Source: a bacterium (GTDB lineage: Bacteria; RBG-13-66-14). Taken from it: a DNA stretch of 18,004 nucleotides. Under the pieces are notes generated by a model. The model made no database searches. It was not told the origin of the DNA and saw only the letters and a program-made list of their open reading frames with translations. Shown in pieces: positions 1-7,307 of this stretch. Numbering within the stretch: the stretch's first letter is position 1; each line of letters starts with the position of its first letter. Location: contig DATKYS010000061.1 of assembly GCA_035528375.1 (NCBI GenBank), positions 1-18,004 of the forward strand, read 5' to 3'. Made by a program: the position numbers and the translations under genes.

Positions 1-163
1 GCGGGTCGCCCAGCAGAACCAGCAGTAGGATGAACGGCACCGGGAGGACGCCGCGGTGCCGGAAGAGCCATTTGCCGAGCCGTTCGGCGAGCCGCTCGGC
101 GGCGGGGCGGTCGCCCGGCTCCCCGTCGGAGACGCGCAGGTCCTCGTCGGAAGGGCTGTTCAC
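1..163 (-). CDS. N-terminal part of a membrane protein, cut by the window edge
   Basis: This leftward reading frame has no stop and runs off the left edge; only about 54 residues are visible. It begins at a GTG (163-161), with an in-frame TTG alternative at 175-173. The first 30 or so residues are charged and Pro/Glu/Arg-rich. They are followed by the stretch KWLFRHRGVLPVPFILLLVL, a positively charged segment leading into a membrane helix. That pattern resembles the N-terminus of isoprenylcysteine carboxyl-methyltransferase-like membrane methyltransferases, but this is a weak resemblance. The overlapping rightward frame at 56-259 is Gly/Pro-rich and reads into repeats, so it is not considered real. 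The function cannot be settled from this fragment. Confidence 0.5.
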   Translation of the reverse strand, partial: MNSPSDEDLRVSDGEPGDRPAAERLAERLGKWLFRHRGVLPVPFILLLVLLGDP

Positions 164-190
164 GGTTCCCGGCAAGGTCAGTCCGTCAAT

Positions 191-362
191 GTAGGGCGGT
201 CCCTCTGCGGGCCGCCGCCCTTTTCCGTTCCCATCCCTTACCCTCACCCTAGCCCGTAGGCGAGCCTCTCCCTGGGAGGGAGAGGGAGAACGCGGGCCGA
301 CGCCCTTTTACATTCGCAGGTCTTACCCTCACCCCAACCCTCTCCCTAAGAGGGAGAGGGGG
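191..362. repeat. Palindromic repeat array between the membrane protein and the S8 protease
   Basis: Three palindromic units lie in the gap. At 191-216 is a unit with arms GGCGG and GGGCCGCC (called family B here). At 241-286 and 325-360 are two units of the form CCCTCACCC, then CTCTCCCT, then AGGGAGAGGG (family C). The first C unit carries an extra segment, CCCGTAGGCGAGCC, that the second lacks. Neither C hairpin is followed by a T-run on the minus strand, so I do not call a terminator for the protease gene here. Confidence 0.8.
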
Positions 363-374
363 CGGCCCTTCCCG

Positions 375-3176
375 CTACCGGACCACGACCGCCCGGCGGG
401 TGAGAGACCCGCCCGCGGTCACCAGCCGGATCAGATACACGCCCACGCTGACGCCGGTGGTGTCCCAGGCGACGGTGTGGCGGCCGGCGGCCAGATCGCC
501 GTCGAAGAGGACGGCCACCCGCCGCCCGGCCAGGTCGTAAACCGCGAGGGTCACCTCGGAGCCGTCCTCCCCGCCCAGCTCGAACCGGATGGTCGCCGTA
601 TCCGAAACCGGGTTGGGGAAGGGCGTCGAGAGCGACGTGCGGTTCACCGTCGGCGTCCCACCCTCCACCTCCACCGGGCCCAGGAGCTCCCGGTTCCCGT
701 CTGCGTCCGTGACCTCGAAGACGTAGCTCTCACCACGGCCGCGGTCCAGGTAGTACCCGCGGTTCCCCGTGAGGGGCTGCTCGTTGAGCCGCGAACCGAG
801 ACCCGAGGACGACCGGGCGTCGCCCTGCCGGTAGATGTAGATGCCAGCCACGTCGCCGGTGATGTCCCAGCCCAACAGGGCGCCGTCGTCGGTGGAGCGG
901 GCGGAAAGGGCGGCGTCGCCCACGCCGACCTCGTAGTCCACGACGTAAATCTGGTCCGCGAAGGCGCCATCGTAGGTGTCGTCGGAGTCCGACTTGAACC
1001 GGAGCCGGAGCTGGGCTATCTCGCCCCGGTGCTCGGTGAGGTCGTTCGTGCGCTTGATCCAGTTGCCCAGCGTGCCCGACAGGGTGTGCAGGACGGTCCA
1101 GTCATCCTCCTCCGAGTAGCGAATCTCCACGTACAGGGCGTCCCGGCCGCCCTCGAGGTGGAACTTGCTCCACACGGTGAGGATGTAGTGCTCCGCGTCC
1201 ACGCGGAAGGGCAGGCTCACCAGTGAGCAGTCGAGGTTGGGCTCGTAGCCGCCGCCCACGTCGTTCGGGGTGAAGGAGTACCGCCCGTACACCGAGTCCT
1301 CGTCGGTCCGGCGCCAGGTGTTCTCCCCGTTGCTGGAGTAGCGCCAGAGCGGCTCGATGCCCGATTCGCAGTCCTCCCGCAGGCCGTAGCCGGGCACGAA
1401 GAGCTCGAACGCCTCCGCCAGGTCGTAGGGGTTGGTGGCGTGTACGTCGAGGTCGAGGGGGAGGCCCGCCGGCTCGGGACAGTCGGAGTCCACCTCGAGG
1501 GTGAACTCGGCGGAAGCCTCCTCGAAGGGGGCCAGGCTGCCCAGGGAGTCGTGGCCGTCGGTGACGGTCACGTCGTCGGAATCGGTGGAGAGGTCGGCGG
1601 TGACGCCGGTGGCGGTGACCAGGCTCATGTTGTATAGGCGGCAGTACACGGTGGCGGTCTCGCCGGGCTCCAGGACCCCGTCCGAGTCCTCGTCGGCGAC
1701 CTCGTAGCCGTCGAAGAGGAGGTGGAGCTCGGGGTCGGCGACGACGCTGGAGACACTGGCGAAGGCGTTGACACGCCCCGCGCCGTAGGTGTTGTCCTTG
1801 CCGGGGTCGCCCAGCTCGCGGGCGTAATGCTCCAGGGCGGCCTTGAGCTGGACGGGCGACAGGGCCGGGGCGGCGTCCAGGAGCAGCGACACCGTCCCCG
1901 CCGTGTGCGGGGTGGCCATGGAGGTGCCGTTCCAGCCCCAGATGTAGCCCTGGTCGTCTTCCCAGGAGCAGGAGACGATGTCCACGCCGGGGGCGCAGAC
2001 GTCGGGCTTGGTGAGGCAGGGGTAGTCGTGGTAGGGGGCCACGTCGGCCCAGCTCACCGGCCCGCGGCCGGAGAAGCCGGCGATTTCGTCGCTGACGTTG
2101 GTGGCGCCCACGGTGATGAGGCCGGGGACGTCGCCGGGACAGGTGATCGTCTGGGGGTCGGGCCCGTCGTTACCGCCGGCCACCACCAGTGCCAGTCCGC
2201 CGGCCAGGCAGTTCTCCGCCACGTCGCGCCAGGTGGCCCGGTCGGGGTCCCAACCGTAACTCCAGCCCAGGCTCACCGAGACGGCGTCCGCCCCGTTGTC
2301 CAGCGCGTACTGCCACGCCTCCCAGACCGAGGCCTCGCCCTGGGGGGTGGCCCACATCCAGACCTTGAGGCTCATTATCCGCGTCTTGGGCGCCACGCCG
2401 CAGCTCATGCCCGCCGCGCCGTCCGAGGACACCGAGCCGGCGCAGTGGGTGCCGTGGCCGTCGGTGTCCATGGGGTCCGGACCGCCGCCGCCCGCCCCGT
2501 CGAAGTAGTAGCCGAGGTAGTCGTCCACGTAGCCGTTGTGGTCGTCGTCCACGCCGTTGTCCGGAATCTCGTCGGTGTTGTGCCACAGGTGGTCGCGCAG
2601 ATCGTAGTGCTCGTAGTTGACGCCGGTGTCGGACACGGCGACCACGATGCCGTCGCCGTCGTAGCCGTAGTCGTCCCAGACGTATGGTGCGCCGATTTTC
2701 TCCACGCCCCAGGCCAGTCCGCCGTCGCGGTCCGACTCACCCACGCCGACCCACTCGTCGGGCCGGTCGGAGCCGGTCTCCACGCGCGCCACGTCGCCGC
2801 GCTCCAGAAGCTCGCGGATGACCGACGGCCTCGCCTCGCACACCACCAGGTTCGTGACCCAGAAAGCCCCGACGTACCCCACGTCGCCGAGGTTTCGCCG
2901 TCCTTCGAGGTAGGCCAGAAGGTCGCCCTGGGTGTCCGCCGCGATGTACTTGAGCCTTTCGATGACCGCCGCGCGGGCCGGCTCGGGGGGCAGCGTGGCG
3001 TTCAACTGCTGCAGCTCGGCCGGCGTCGCCTGTTCGGAGAGGGAGACGTTGACCCACAGGAGCTCGTCCTCGGCGAGGCCGGGTAGCCTGGCCTCCAGGT
3101 TGGGGCCGATCCGGGCCGCCGCGGCGCCGGTGACGAAAAGGGCCGCCACGAGTACGACAGACAGGCGTGCGCGCAT
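375..3176 (-). CDS. Secreted subtilisin-like (S8) serine protease with C-terminal FlgD/type-IX-like sorting domain
   Basis: This is predicted to be an exported endopeptidase that acts at or beyond the cell surface. Residues 1-21 form a signal peptide (Arg-rich start, hydrophobic core, AAA end), and about 22-155 look like a propeptide. The catalytic domain spans about 160-475 with the full subtilase triad: Asp183 in VSDTGV, His241 in DGHGTHCAG and Ser419 in NGTSMATPHTAG. The oxyanion Asn336 sits in AGGNDG. An Asp/Asn-rich loop at 205-220 probably binds calcium. Beta-rich regions follow, including DEDSDGVLEPGET near 495 and a jelly-roll-like stretch at about 600-755. Residues 851-933 match the FlgD-like/type IX sorting domain, with PFPNP, VYDLAGRRV and GVYLIRL. 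ATG at 3176 is preceded by AAGGACGG. The partner secretion machinery is not in the window, so the export route after Sec is inferred. Confidence 0.95.
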   Translation of the reverse strand: MRARLSVVLVAALFVTGAAAARIGPNLEARLPGLAEDELLWVNVSLSEQATPAELQQLNATLPPEPARAAVIERLKYIAADTQGDLLAYLEGRRNLGDVGYVGAFWVTNLVVCEARPSVIRELLERGDVARVETGSDRPDEWVGVGESDRDGGLAWGVEKIGAPYVWDDYGYDGDGIVVAVSDTGVNYEHYDLRDHLWHNTDEIPDNGVDDDHNGYVDDYLGYYFDGAGGGGPDPMDTDGHGTHCAGSVSSDGAAGMSCGVAPKTRIMSLKVWMWATPQGEASVWEAWQYALDNGADAVSVSLGWSYGWDPDRATWRDVAENCLAGGLALVVAGGNDGPDPQTITCPGDVPGLITVGATNVSDEIAGFSGRGPVSWADVAPYHDYPCLTKPDVCAPGVDIVSCSWEDDQGYIWGWNGTSMATPHTAGTVSLLLDAAPALSPVQLKAALEHYARELGDPGKDNTYGAGRVNAFASVSSVVADPELHLLFDGYEVADEDSDGVLEPGETATVYCRLYNMSLVTATGVTADLSTDSDDVTVTDGHDSLGSLAPFEEASAEFTLEVDSDCPEPAGLPLDLDVHATNPYDLAEAFELFVPGYGLREDCESGIEPLWRYSSNGENTWRRTDEDSVYGRYSFTPNDVGGGYEPNLDCSLVSLPFRVDAEHYILTVWSKFHLEGGRDALYVEIRYSEEDDWTVLHTLSGTLGNWIKRTNDLTEHRGEIAQLRLRFKSDSDDTYDGAFADQIYVVDYEVGVGDAALSARSTDDGALLGWDITGDVAGIYIYRQGDARSSSGLGSRLNEQPLTGNRGYYLDRGRGESYVFEVTDADGNRELLGPVEVEGGTPTVNRTSLSTPFPNPVSDTATIRFELGGEDGSEVTLAVYDLAGRRVAVLFDGDLAAGRHTVAWDTTGVSVGVYLIRLVTAGGSLTRRAVVVR

Positions 3177-3231
3177 CGGGATACCGTCCTTCGTGCGTGA
3201 AAAGGGCCGGGTTTTTCCTCATCACCCGGCT

Positions 3232-3261
3232 AATATAGTCCAGGAAAACGCCCGGTGTCCA
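3232..3261 (-). promoter_or_regulatory. Predicted sigma-70-type promoter for the S8 protease gene
   Basis: On the minus strand, TGGACA (3261-3256) and TATATT (3237-3232) are separated by 18 bp. This puts the likely transcript start near 3225, about 50 nt before the ATG. The match is by eye and is good at both boxes. Confidence 0.5.
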
Positions 3262-3268
3262 GGCGGGG

Positions 3269-3283
3269 GGGGCTTAAAGCCCC
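3269..3283. repeat. Short perfect palindrome between the CofE-like gene and the protease
   Basis: GGGGCTTAAAGCCCC can form a hairpin just downstream of the CofE-like stop codon. No T-run follows on the minus strand, so a terminator role is uncertain. A similar palindrome lies between secD and secF. Confidence 0.5.
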
Positions 3284-3289
3284 ATCGTA

Positions 3290-4120
3290 TTACGTGGGAG
3301 GGCTTTTCCTGCGAAGAAGGCCCAGGGGCGTCATCTGCAGCTCCTGGCCCAGGGGGTTGTCCGCCAGCGCCAGGGACAGCCAGTGCGCGTCAACCCCGTC
3401 GGTCCTGCCCAGGACGTCCACGTCGCCGTAGTCGTTGGCGTCTATGATGGCGGTCTCCAGGTCCACGGCGTCCCGGACCCGCTCGCAGACCCACTTGGGA
3501 AAAGCCGGGCCGTAGATGACCACGTTGATGTAACGCTCGAAGGTGCCGACGCGGGAGCCGTCAATCTGGGCCACCTGGGGTCCGGCGATGCGGTAGAAGT
3601 CGCCGGTGCGGCCGATGAGGCGGGTGAGGGCCGCCACGACCGCCGCCAGAAGAATCCGCGGCAGCCCCACCAGGTCAATCGCCGCCTGCATCTTCACCGG
3701 CAGGCCCACGGCGCCGATGCCCCACGGCGGCTTGGCCACCCGGGCCGACAGGAACCTCGCCCAGAACCCCTCTTTGATGTCCTCGAACCGGCGCGTCCGG
3801 CCCTGGGTGATGGCCACGATTTTTTCGGAGATGAACAGGACGTCGCCGGGCCGGGGGTTGGCCGCCGGCACGTAAAGCATGCACAGCTCGACGATGTCGT
3901 CGTCCTCGGTGACGAGGCGGGTTTTTATCGGGATTTTCTCGACGGTGCGGATGAGTGGGTTGGCGCGCTTGCGGCGGGCGTCGGGGCGGACGGCGACGCG
4001 GCCGGTCCGCTTGTCCGGCTCGGCGTACCACGCCTTTTCTTTGGAGCGGTACGGCCGGTAGCCGTCAATGTCCGGGGAGGAGTCGTCGGCGGGTTTCTTG
4101 GGAGAATTCTTCACGGGCAC
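3290..4120 (-). CDS. CofE-like protein (coenzyme F420-0:gamma-glutamyl ligase family)
   Basis: CofE adds glutamate to coenzyme F420 using GTP. This 276-residue protein carries the CofE-type signature GDVLFISEKIVAITQGR at residues 92-108 and an Asp-rich region (IIDANDYGDVDVLG) near 220. These are the places where family members bind metal and nucleotide. The first 55 or so residues are basic and Pro-rich and look like an extension to the usual core. No other F420 genes are visible, and CofE-like proteins of unknown role are known in bacteria that lack F420, so the substrate is unclear. The listed start is GTG 4120. A strong promoter at 4122-4151 puts the transcript start near 4115, so GTG 4114 (third codon) on a leaderless message is more likely. 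Confidence 0.75.
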   Translation of the reverse strand: MPVKNSPKKPADDSSPDIDGYRPYRSKEKAWYAEPDKRTGRVAVRPDARRKRANPLIRTVEKIPIKTRLVTEDDDIVELCMLYVPAANPRPGDVLFISEKIVAITQGRTRRFEDIKEGFWARFLSARVAKPPWGIGAVGLPVKMQAAIDLVGLPRILLAAVVAALTRLIGRTGDFYRIAGPQVAQIDGSRVGTFERYINVVIYGPAFPKWVCERVRDAVDLETAIIDANDYGDVDVLGRTDGVDAHWLSLALADNPLGQELQMTPLGLLRRKSPPT

Positions 4121-4121
4121 G

Positions 4122-4151
4122 AGTATACCGGCGGAAGCGCCGACCGGTCAA
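4122..4151 (-). promoter_or_regulatory. Predicted sigma-70-type promoter for the CofE-like gene
   Basis: On the minus strand, TTGACC (4151-4146) and TATACT (4127-4122) are 18 bp apart, each with five of six consensus bases. The expected transcript start is at about 4115, essentially on the coding start, and there is no room for a ribosome binding site. Confidence 0.6.
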
Positions 4152-4161
4152 CCGTAGCGGC

Positions 4162-4519
4162 GACCCGTAGGACGAGTCCTCCGCGGTCGCCCGCGGACGG
4201 GTCAGGACACCCGCCCCTGCGGATTGGGTGTGAATCGCGAATCAACCTCGTAGGGGCCGACCTTTAGGTCGGCCCGCGGGCGGACCTGAAGGTCCGCCCC
4301 TACGTCGGCGCAATCGGGGGTGAGGGCCGGGGCGTGTCCCCTCTCCCTTCCAGGGAGCGGCGCGCCGACAGGCTAGGGTGAGGGTCGGGGCCGAGAACGT
4401 TAATACGGCGACCCGCGGTCTCCCTCTCCCTGTGGGAGAGGGCCGGGGTGAGGGCTGCCTTAAAAAAAAACGGGCCGACCTGAACGGCGCGCCGTCGGTC
4501 GGCCCCTACGTCATCGCAA
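4162..4519. repeat. Dense palindromic repeat cluster between the CofE-like gene and ribH
   Basis: No gene is seen in this gap. It starts with a unit containing CCCGTAGGACGAGTCC (4162-4191). An inverted pair of family A units follows (4251-4302: TAGGGGCCGACC and AGGTCGGCCC, then the mirror GGGCGGACC and GGTCCGCCCC). Next is a composite unit read leftward (4339-4519): an A unit with a T9 run, a C unit, a linker, and a second C unit carrying TGTCGGCGCGCCGC. The same order recurs rightward at 17379-17560. Confidence 0.85.
4462..4505 (-). terminator. Intrinsic terminator of ribH, formed by a family A repeat
   Basis: Read leftward, the stem GGGCCGACC/GGTCGGCCC encloses an inner GGCGCGCC palindrome. 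One G and nine Ts follow (4470-4462). It begins about 29 nt after the ribH stop codon and has the form of a Rho-independent terminator. Confidence 0.75.
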
Positions 4520-4534
4520 ACGGAGGGAGGGGGA

Positions 4535-4993
4535 TTATTTCAGTTGGCCGTAGAGGTCCATCAGTTCCAGCGCGGCCAGGGCCGCGTCGGCGCCCTTGTT
4601 CCCCGCCTTGGCCCCCGCCCGCTCGATGGCCTGCTCGATGGAGTCCGTGGTCAGAACGCCGAAGACCACCGGCTTTTCGCTGGCCAGACCCACCTGGGCG
4701 ACGCCCTTGGCGACCTCGGCGGCGATGTAGTTGAAGTGGGGCGTTCCGCCGCGGATGACGGCGCCGAGGCAGATTGTGGCGTCGTATTTCGAGGCCACCC
4801 GCTTCGCCACCGCCGGAATCTCCCACGCACCCGGGCACCAGATGACGTCTATGTCCTCAGCCTCCACCTCGTGACGGTGGAGGGTGTCCAGGCAGGCGCC
4901 CAACAGGCGCAGGGTGATGAACTCGTTGAAGCGCGAGGCGATGACGGCCACCCGCTTGCCCTTGCCCTTCAGCTTGCCCTTGATGACGCCCAT
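4535..4993 (-). CDS. ribH: 6,7-dimethyl-8-ribityllumazine synthase
   Basis: This enzyme catalyses the second-last step of riboflavin synthesis. It condenses 5-amino-6-ribitylamino-uracil with 3,4-dihydroxy-2-butanone 4-phosphate in the cytoplasm. At 152 residues it has the usual length, and all main motifs are present: RFNEFI (21-26), PGAWEIP (54-60), [11 protein letters not shown] (77-87) with the catalytic-type His86, FGVLTTD (111-117) and the phosphate-binding [11 protein letters not shown] (124-134). ATG at 4993 is preceded by AAGGA at a spacing of about 9 nt. It stands alone here without other rib genes. It has a near-consensus promoter, a short leader of about 35 nt and its own terminator. 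The leader is too short for an FMN riboswitch. Confidence 0.97.
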   Translation of the reverse strand: MGVIKGKLKGKGKRVAVIASRFNEFITLRLLGACLDTLHRHEVEAEDIDVIWCPGAWEIPAVAKRVASKYDATICLGAVIRGGTPHFNYIAAEVAKGVAQVGLASEKPVVFGVLTTDSIEQAIERAGAKAGNKGADAALAALELMDLYGQLK

Positions 4994-5034
4994 GAGCCGC
5001 CGTCCTTGGAGGGGGATTTCCGTGTCGCGGGAAT

Positions 5035-5063
5035 ACTATACCCAAGCGCGGGCCCGCGGTCAA
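5035..5063 (-). promoter_or_regulatory. Predicted sigma-70-type promoter for ribH
   Basis: On the minus strand, TTGACC (5063-5058) and TATAGT (5040-5035) are exactly 17 bp apart. The predicted transcript starts near 5028, about 35 nt before the ribH ATG. Confidence 0.7.
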
Positions 5064-5073
5064 GGGAGGTCCC

Positions 5074-5102
5074 TTGCCCCGGGGCGCGGAAACAGGTATC
5101 CT
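5074..5102 (+). promoter_or_regulatory. Predicted sigma-70-type promoter for the LptF/LptG-type gene
   Basis: TTGCCC (5074-5079) and TATCCT (5097-5102) are 17 bp apart. The predicted start near 5109 leaves a leader of about 20 nt before ATG 5130. It lies back to back with the ribH promoter. Confidence 0.55.
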
Positions 5103-5129
5103 CTCCGTGCAACCTCTTCTCCAAGGCCC

Positions 5130-6224
5130 ATGCTCGGACGCACGCTCGACCGCTACATAGCCGGCCACTTCCTGCGCTACTACCTGTACGCGCTGGCGGC
5201 CTTCATCGCCATCTACCTCGTCGTCAACTTCATCGAGACGGTGGGCAAGTTCCTCCAGAAGGGGACCGACGTCGGCACCATCGCCAGCTACTACCTCTAC
5301 ATGATCCCCTTCGTGGTCAAGTGGGTCAACCCCATCGCTGTGCTGTTGGGGGTGCTCTTCTGCATCAGCATCCTGGGGAAGGGCTCGGAGATAACGGCGA
5401 TGAAGGCGAGCGGCGTGTCTTTGTACCGCGTTTTCGCGCCTTTAATCGTCCTCGGGGCGCTCATCGGCTTCGGGGTGTGGGTCTTCGGGGAGACGGTGGT
5501 GCCCTACGCCAACGAGCGCTGCGTGGCCATCAAGAAGTGGGTCTTCGACGGGCTGGACCGCGAGGCGATGATGAAGGTCACCGACTACTCGGCGTCGCTG
5601 ACCGGGAACCTGATCCTCTACACGGGTCAGATGGACGCCTTCAACGGTCGGATGAGCCGGCCGACGCTCATCAGCTTCGACCCCGAGGACCCGGGGCTGG
5701 CCGTCGAGCGGGTGGACGCCGCGGTGGGCGAGTACACCGACGGGGAGTGGCACTTCTACGACTGCGAGGTGCGCACCTTCGGCCCCGAGGGCCAGGAGCT
5801 GACGCTCGTTGAGGTGCAGGAGATGGTGGTGCCGATAACCGAGGCGCCGGGTGAGTTCGCCATCGAGGCGCGGACGCCGGAGGACATGACCTACGGCGAG
5901 CTTTCCGCCCACATCGAGCGGATGGAGCGGGCCGGCAAGGACCCGGCCAAAGAGCGGGTGGAGCTGGACCTGAAGGTCAGCGTCCCTTTGGCGAACCTGA
6001 TCGTGATTCTCATCGGCGCGCCGCTGGCGATTCGCACCGCCCGGTCCGGCACCGCCCTGGGGTTCGGGTTGGCGGTGCTTCTGGGATTCATTTTATGGGG
6101 ATTCATCGCCGTGGGCCGTGCCTTCGGCCAGCGCGGCGTCATCTCGCCCTTCATCGCCGCCTTCCTGCCGAACATCATCTTCGGTCTCACCGGGCTTTTT
6201 CTCATCCGGCGGGTGAACCGGTGA
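5130..6224 (+). CDS. LptF/LptG-family lipopolysaccharide-export permease
   Basis: This family forms the inner-membrane part of the LptB2FG ABC transporter, which pulls lipopolysaccharide out of the membrane toward the LptC/A bridge. The 364 residues have the expected topology. Helices lie near 15-37, 50-80 and 102-120, then a periplasmic beta domain of about 150 residues, then helices near 281-301, 308-328 and 338-358. The stretches SEITAMKASGVSLYR (86-100) and VSVPLANLIVILIGAPLAIR (273-292) are characteristic. The frame stays open back to 4884, but that part crosses ribH and the divergent promoters. ATG 5130 (with AAGG just before it) gives the normal start. LptF and LptG usually come as a pair; only one is here, and I cannot say which. 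Confidence 0.93.
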   Translation: MLGRTLDRYIAGHFLRYYLYALAAFIAIYLVVNFIETVGKFLQKGTDVGTIASYYLYMIPFVVKWVNPIAVLLGVLFCISILGKGSEITAMKASGVSLYRVFAPLIVLGALIGFGVWVFGETVVPYANERCVAIKKWVFDGLDREAMMKVTDYSASLTGNLILYTGQMDAFNGRMSRPTLISFDPEDPGLAVERVDAAVGEYTDGEWHFYDCEVRTFGPEGQELTLVEVQEMVVPITEAPGEFAIEARTPEDMTYGELSAHIERMERAGKDPAKERVELDLKVSVPLANLIVILIGAPLAIRTARSGTALGFGLAVLLGFILWGFIAVGRAFGQRGVISPFIAAFLPNIIFGLTGLFLIRRVNR

Positions 6225-6226
6225 GC

Positions 6227-6255
6227 TTGCCGCGGGGCGGGGCGTGTGCTAAAAT
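6227..6255 (+). promoter_or_regulatory. Predicted extended -10 promoter in front of tsaD
   Basis: TTGCCG (6227-6232) and TAAAAT (6250-6255) are 17 bp apart, and a TG one base before the -10 box makes an extended -10 element. It begins right after the permease stop codon and overlaps the GTG at 6246. The predicted transcript starts near 6262. Confidence 0.55.
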
Positions 6256-7307
6256 TCGCTCCTCCGAAGCGAGGTGGCGCGCTGCTGGTCCTGGGCCTGG
6301 AGACCTCGTGCGATGAAACGGCGGCCGCCGTCGTGGAGGACGGGCGCCGGGTTCTCTCCGACGTCGTCAGCTCCCAGGCCGCCTTCTTCTCCCGGTACGG
6401 CGGGGTGGTCCCCGAGCTGGCCGGGCGGAACCACGCGGCGAAGGTCCTGCCCGTGGTCCGTGAATCGTTGAGCCTGGCCGGGATCGCTTACGGCGACCTG
6501 GGCGGGGTGGCCGCCACCCACGGCCCGGGGCTCACCGGCGCGCTCCTGGTGGGGCTGAACTTCGGCAAGGCGCTGGCGGCGGGGCTGGGCGTACCCTTCG
6601 TCGGGGTGAACCACCTGGCGGCCCACCTCCAGGCGCCGCTTCTCGGGGAAGACCCGCCGGAGCCGCCCTTCGTGGGCCTTCTGGTCTCCGGCGGCCACAC
6701 GGCGCTCTACGAAGTTGGGCCGGGTAAGAAGGGGCGGGAGAGCCTGCTCCGCTTCAGGTTGTTGGGGGAAACCTTAGACGACGCCGCGGGCGAGGCCTAC
6801 GATAAAGTCGGGCGCCTTTTGGGCATACCCTACCCCGCGGGGGCGGTCCTCGACGAACTGGCGCGATCCTTCGACGGCGAGCCGGAGCCGTTCACCCGGC
6901 CGCTGCCCGAGGGACTGAACTTCAGCTTCTCCGGGCTCAAGACCGCCGCGGCGCGACGGGTGGCCGAGCTGGTCGGGGAGAGTCGGTTGGAGGAGCGGAG
7001 GTCGGCGGTGGCCGCCGGTTTTCAGGCGGCGGTCATCGAAATTCTCGCCGAAAAGGCGCTGGCCGCCTGCCGTGAGATTTCGCTGAATACTCTGGTCGTC
7101 GGTGGCGGGGTGGCGGCCAACCGGGGGCTGCGCGAAACGTTGTCCCGACGGGCCGAGGCCGAGGGTGTGGAGGTCCGCTTCGCCCCCCTGGAGTACGCGA
7201 TGGACAACGCGGCCATGGTGGCCGCCCGGGGGTATTTCCTCCTCGCCGCCGGCGTGACCAGCCCCCTGGAATTGGAAGCGGTGGCCTGCCTGGAACTGGG
7301 CGTGTGA
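6246..7307 (+). CDS. tsaD: tRNA N6-adenosine threonylcarbamoyltransferase
   Basis: TsaD transfers the threonylcarbamoyl group to adenosine 37 of ANN-decoding tRNAs (t6A), working with TsaB and TsaE in the cytoplasm. Counting from GTG 6246 (353 residues), the ASKHA-fold motifs are complete: GLETSCDETA (17-26), the metal-binding HLAAH (His123, His127), SGGHT (148-152), GEAYDKVGR (182-190), FSFSGLK (226-232), GGGVAANRGLR (286-296) and MDNAAM with Asp320. TsaD proteins normally begin just before LVLGxETSCDET, so the first 12 or so codons are probably not translated. A promoter covers the GTG, and GAGGTGG (6271-6277) precedes the in-frame CTG codons at 6282 and 6285, which may be the true start. 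The stop codon overlaps the next start (TGATG). Confidence 0.96.
   Translation: MLKFAPPKRGGALLVLGLETSCDETAAAVVEDGRRVLSDVVSSQAAFFSRYGGVVPELAGRNHAAKVLPVVRESLSLAGIAYGDLGGVAATHGPGLTGALLVGLNFGKALAAGLGVPFVGVNHLAAHLQAPLLGEDPPEPPFVGLLVSGGHTALYEVGPGKKGRESLLRFRLLGETLDDAAGEAYDKVGRLLGIPYPAGAVLDELARSFDGEPEPFTRPLPEGLNFSFSGLKTAAARRVAELVGESRLEERRSAVAAGFQAAVIEILAEKALAACREISLNTLVVGGGVAANRGLRETLSRRAEAEGVEVRFAPLEYAMDNAAMVAARGYFLLAAGVTSPLELEAVACLELGV

Noticed and set aside
1722-3086. Long rightward reading frame (454 codons) opposite the S8 protease
   Set aside because: It mirrors the protease in another frame. Its Gly/Val/Ala/His-rich composition is that of a high-GC shadow, and the opposite strand encodes a complete catalytic triad.
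4994-5129. FMN riboswitch upstream of ribH
   Set aside because: The predicted leader is only about 35 nt and the conserved RFN element is not visible. The gap is filled by two divergent promoters.
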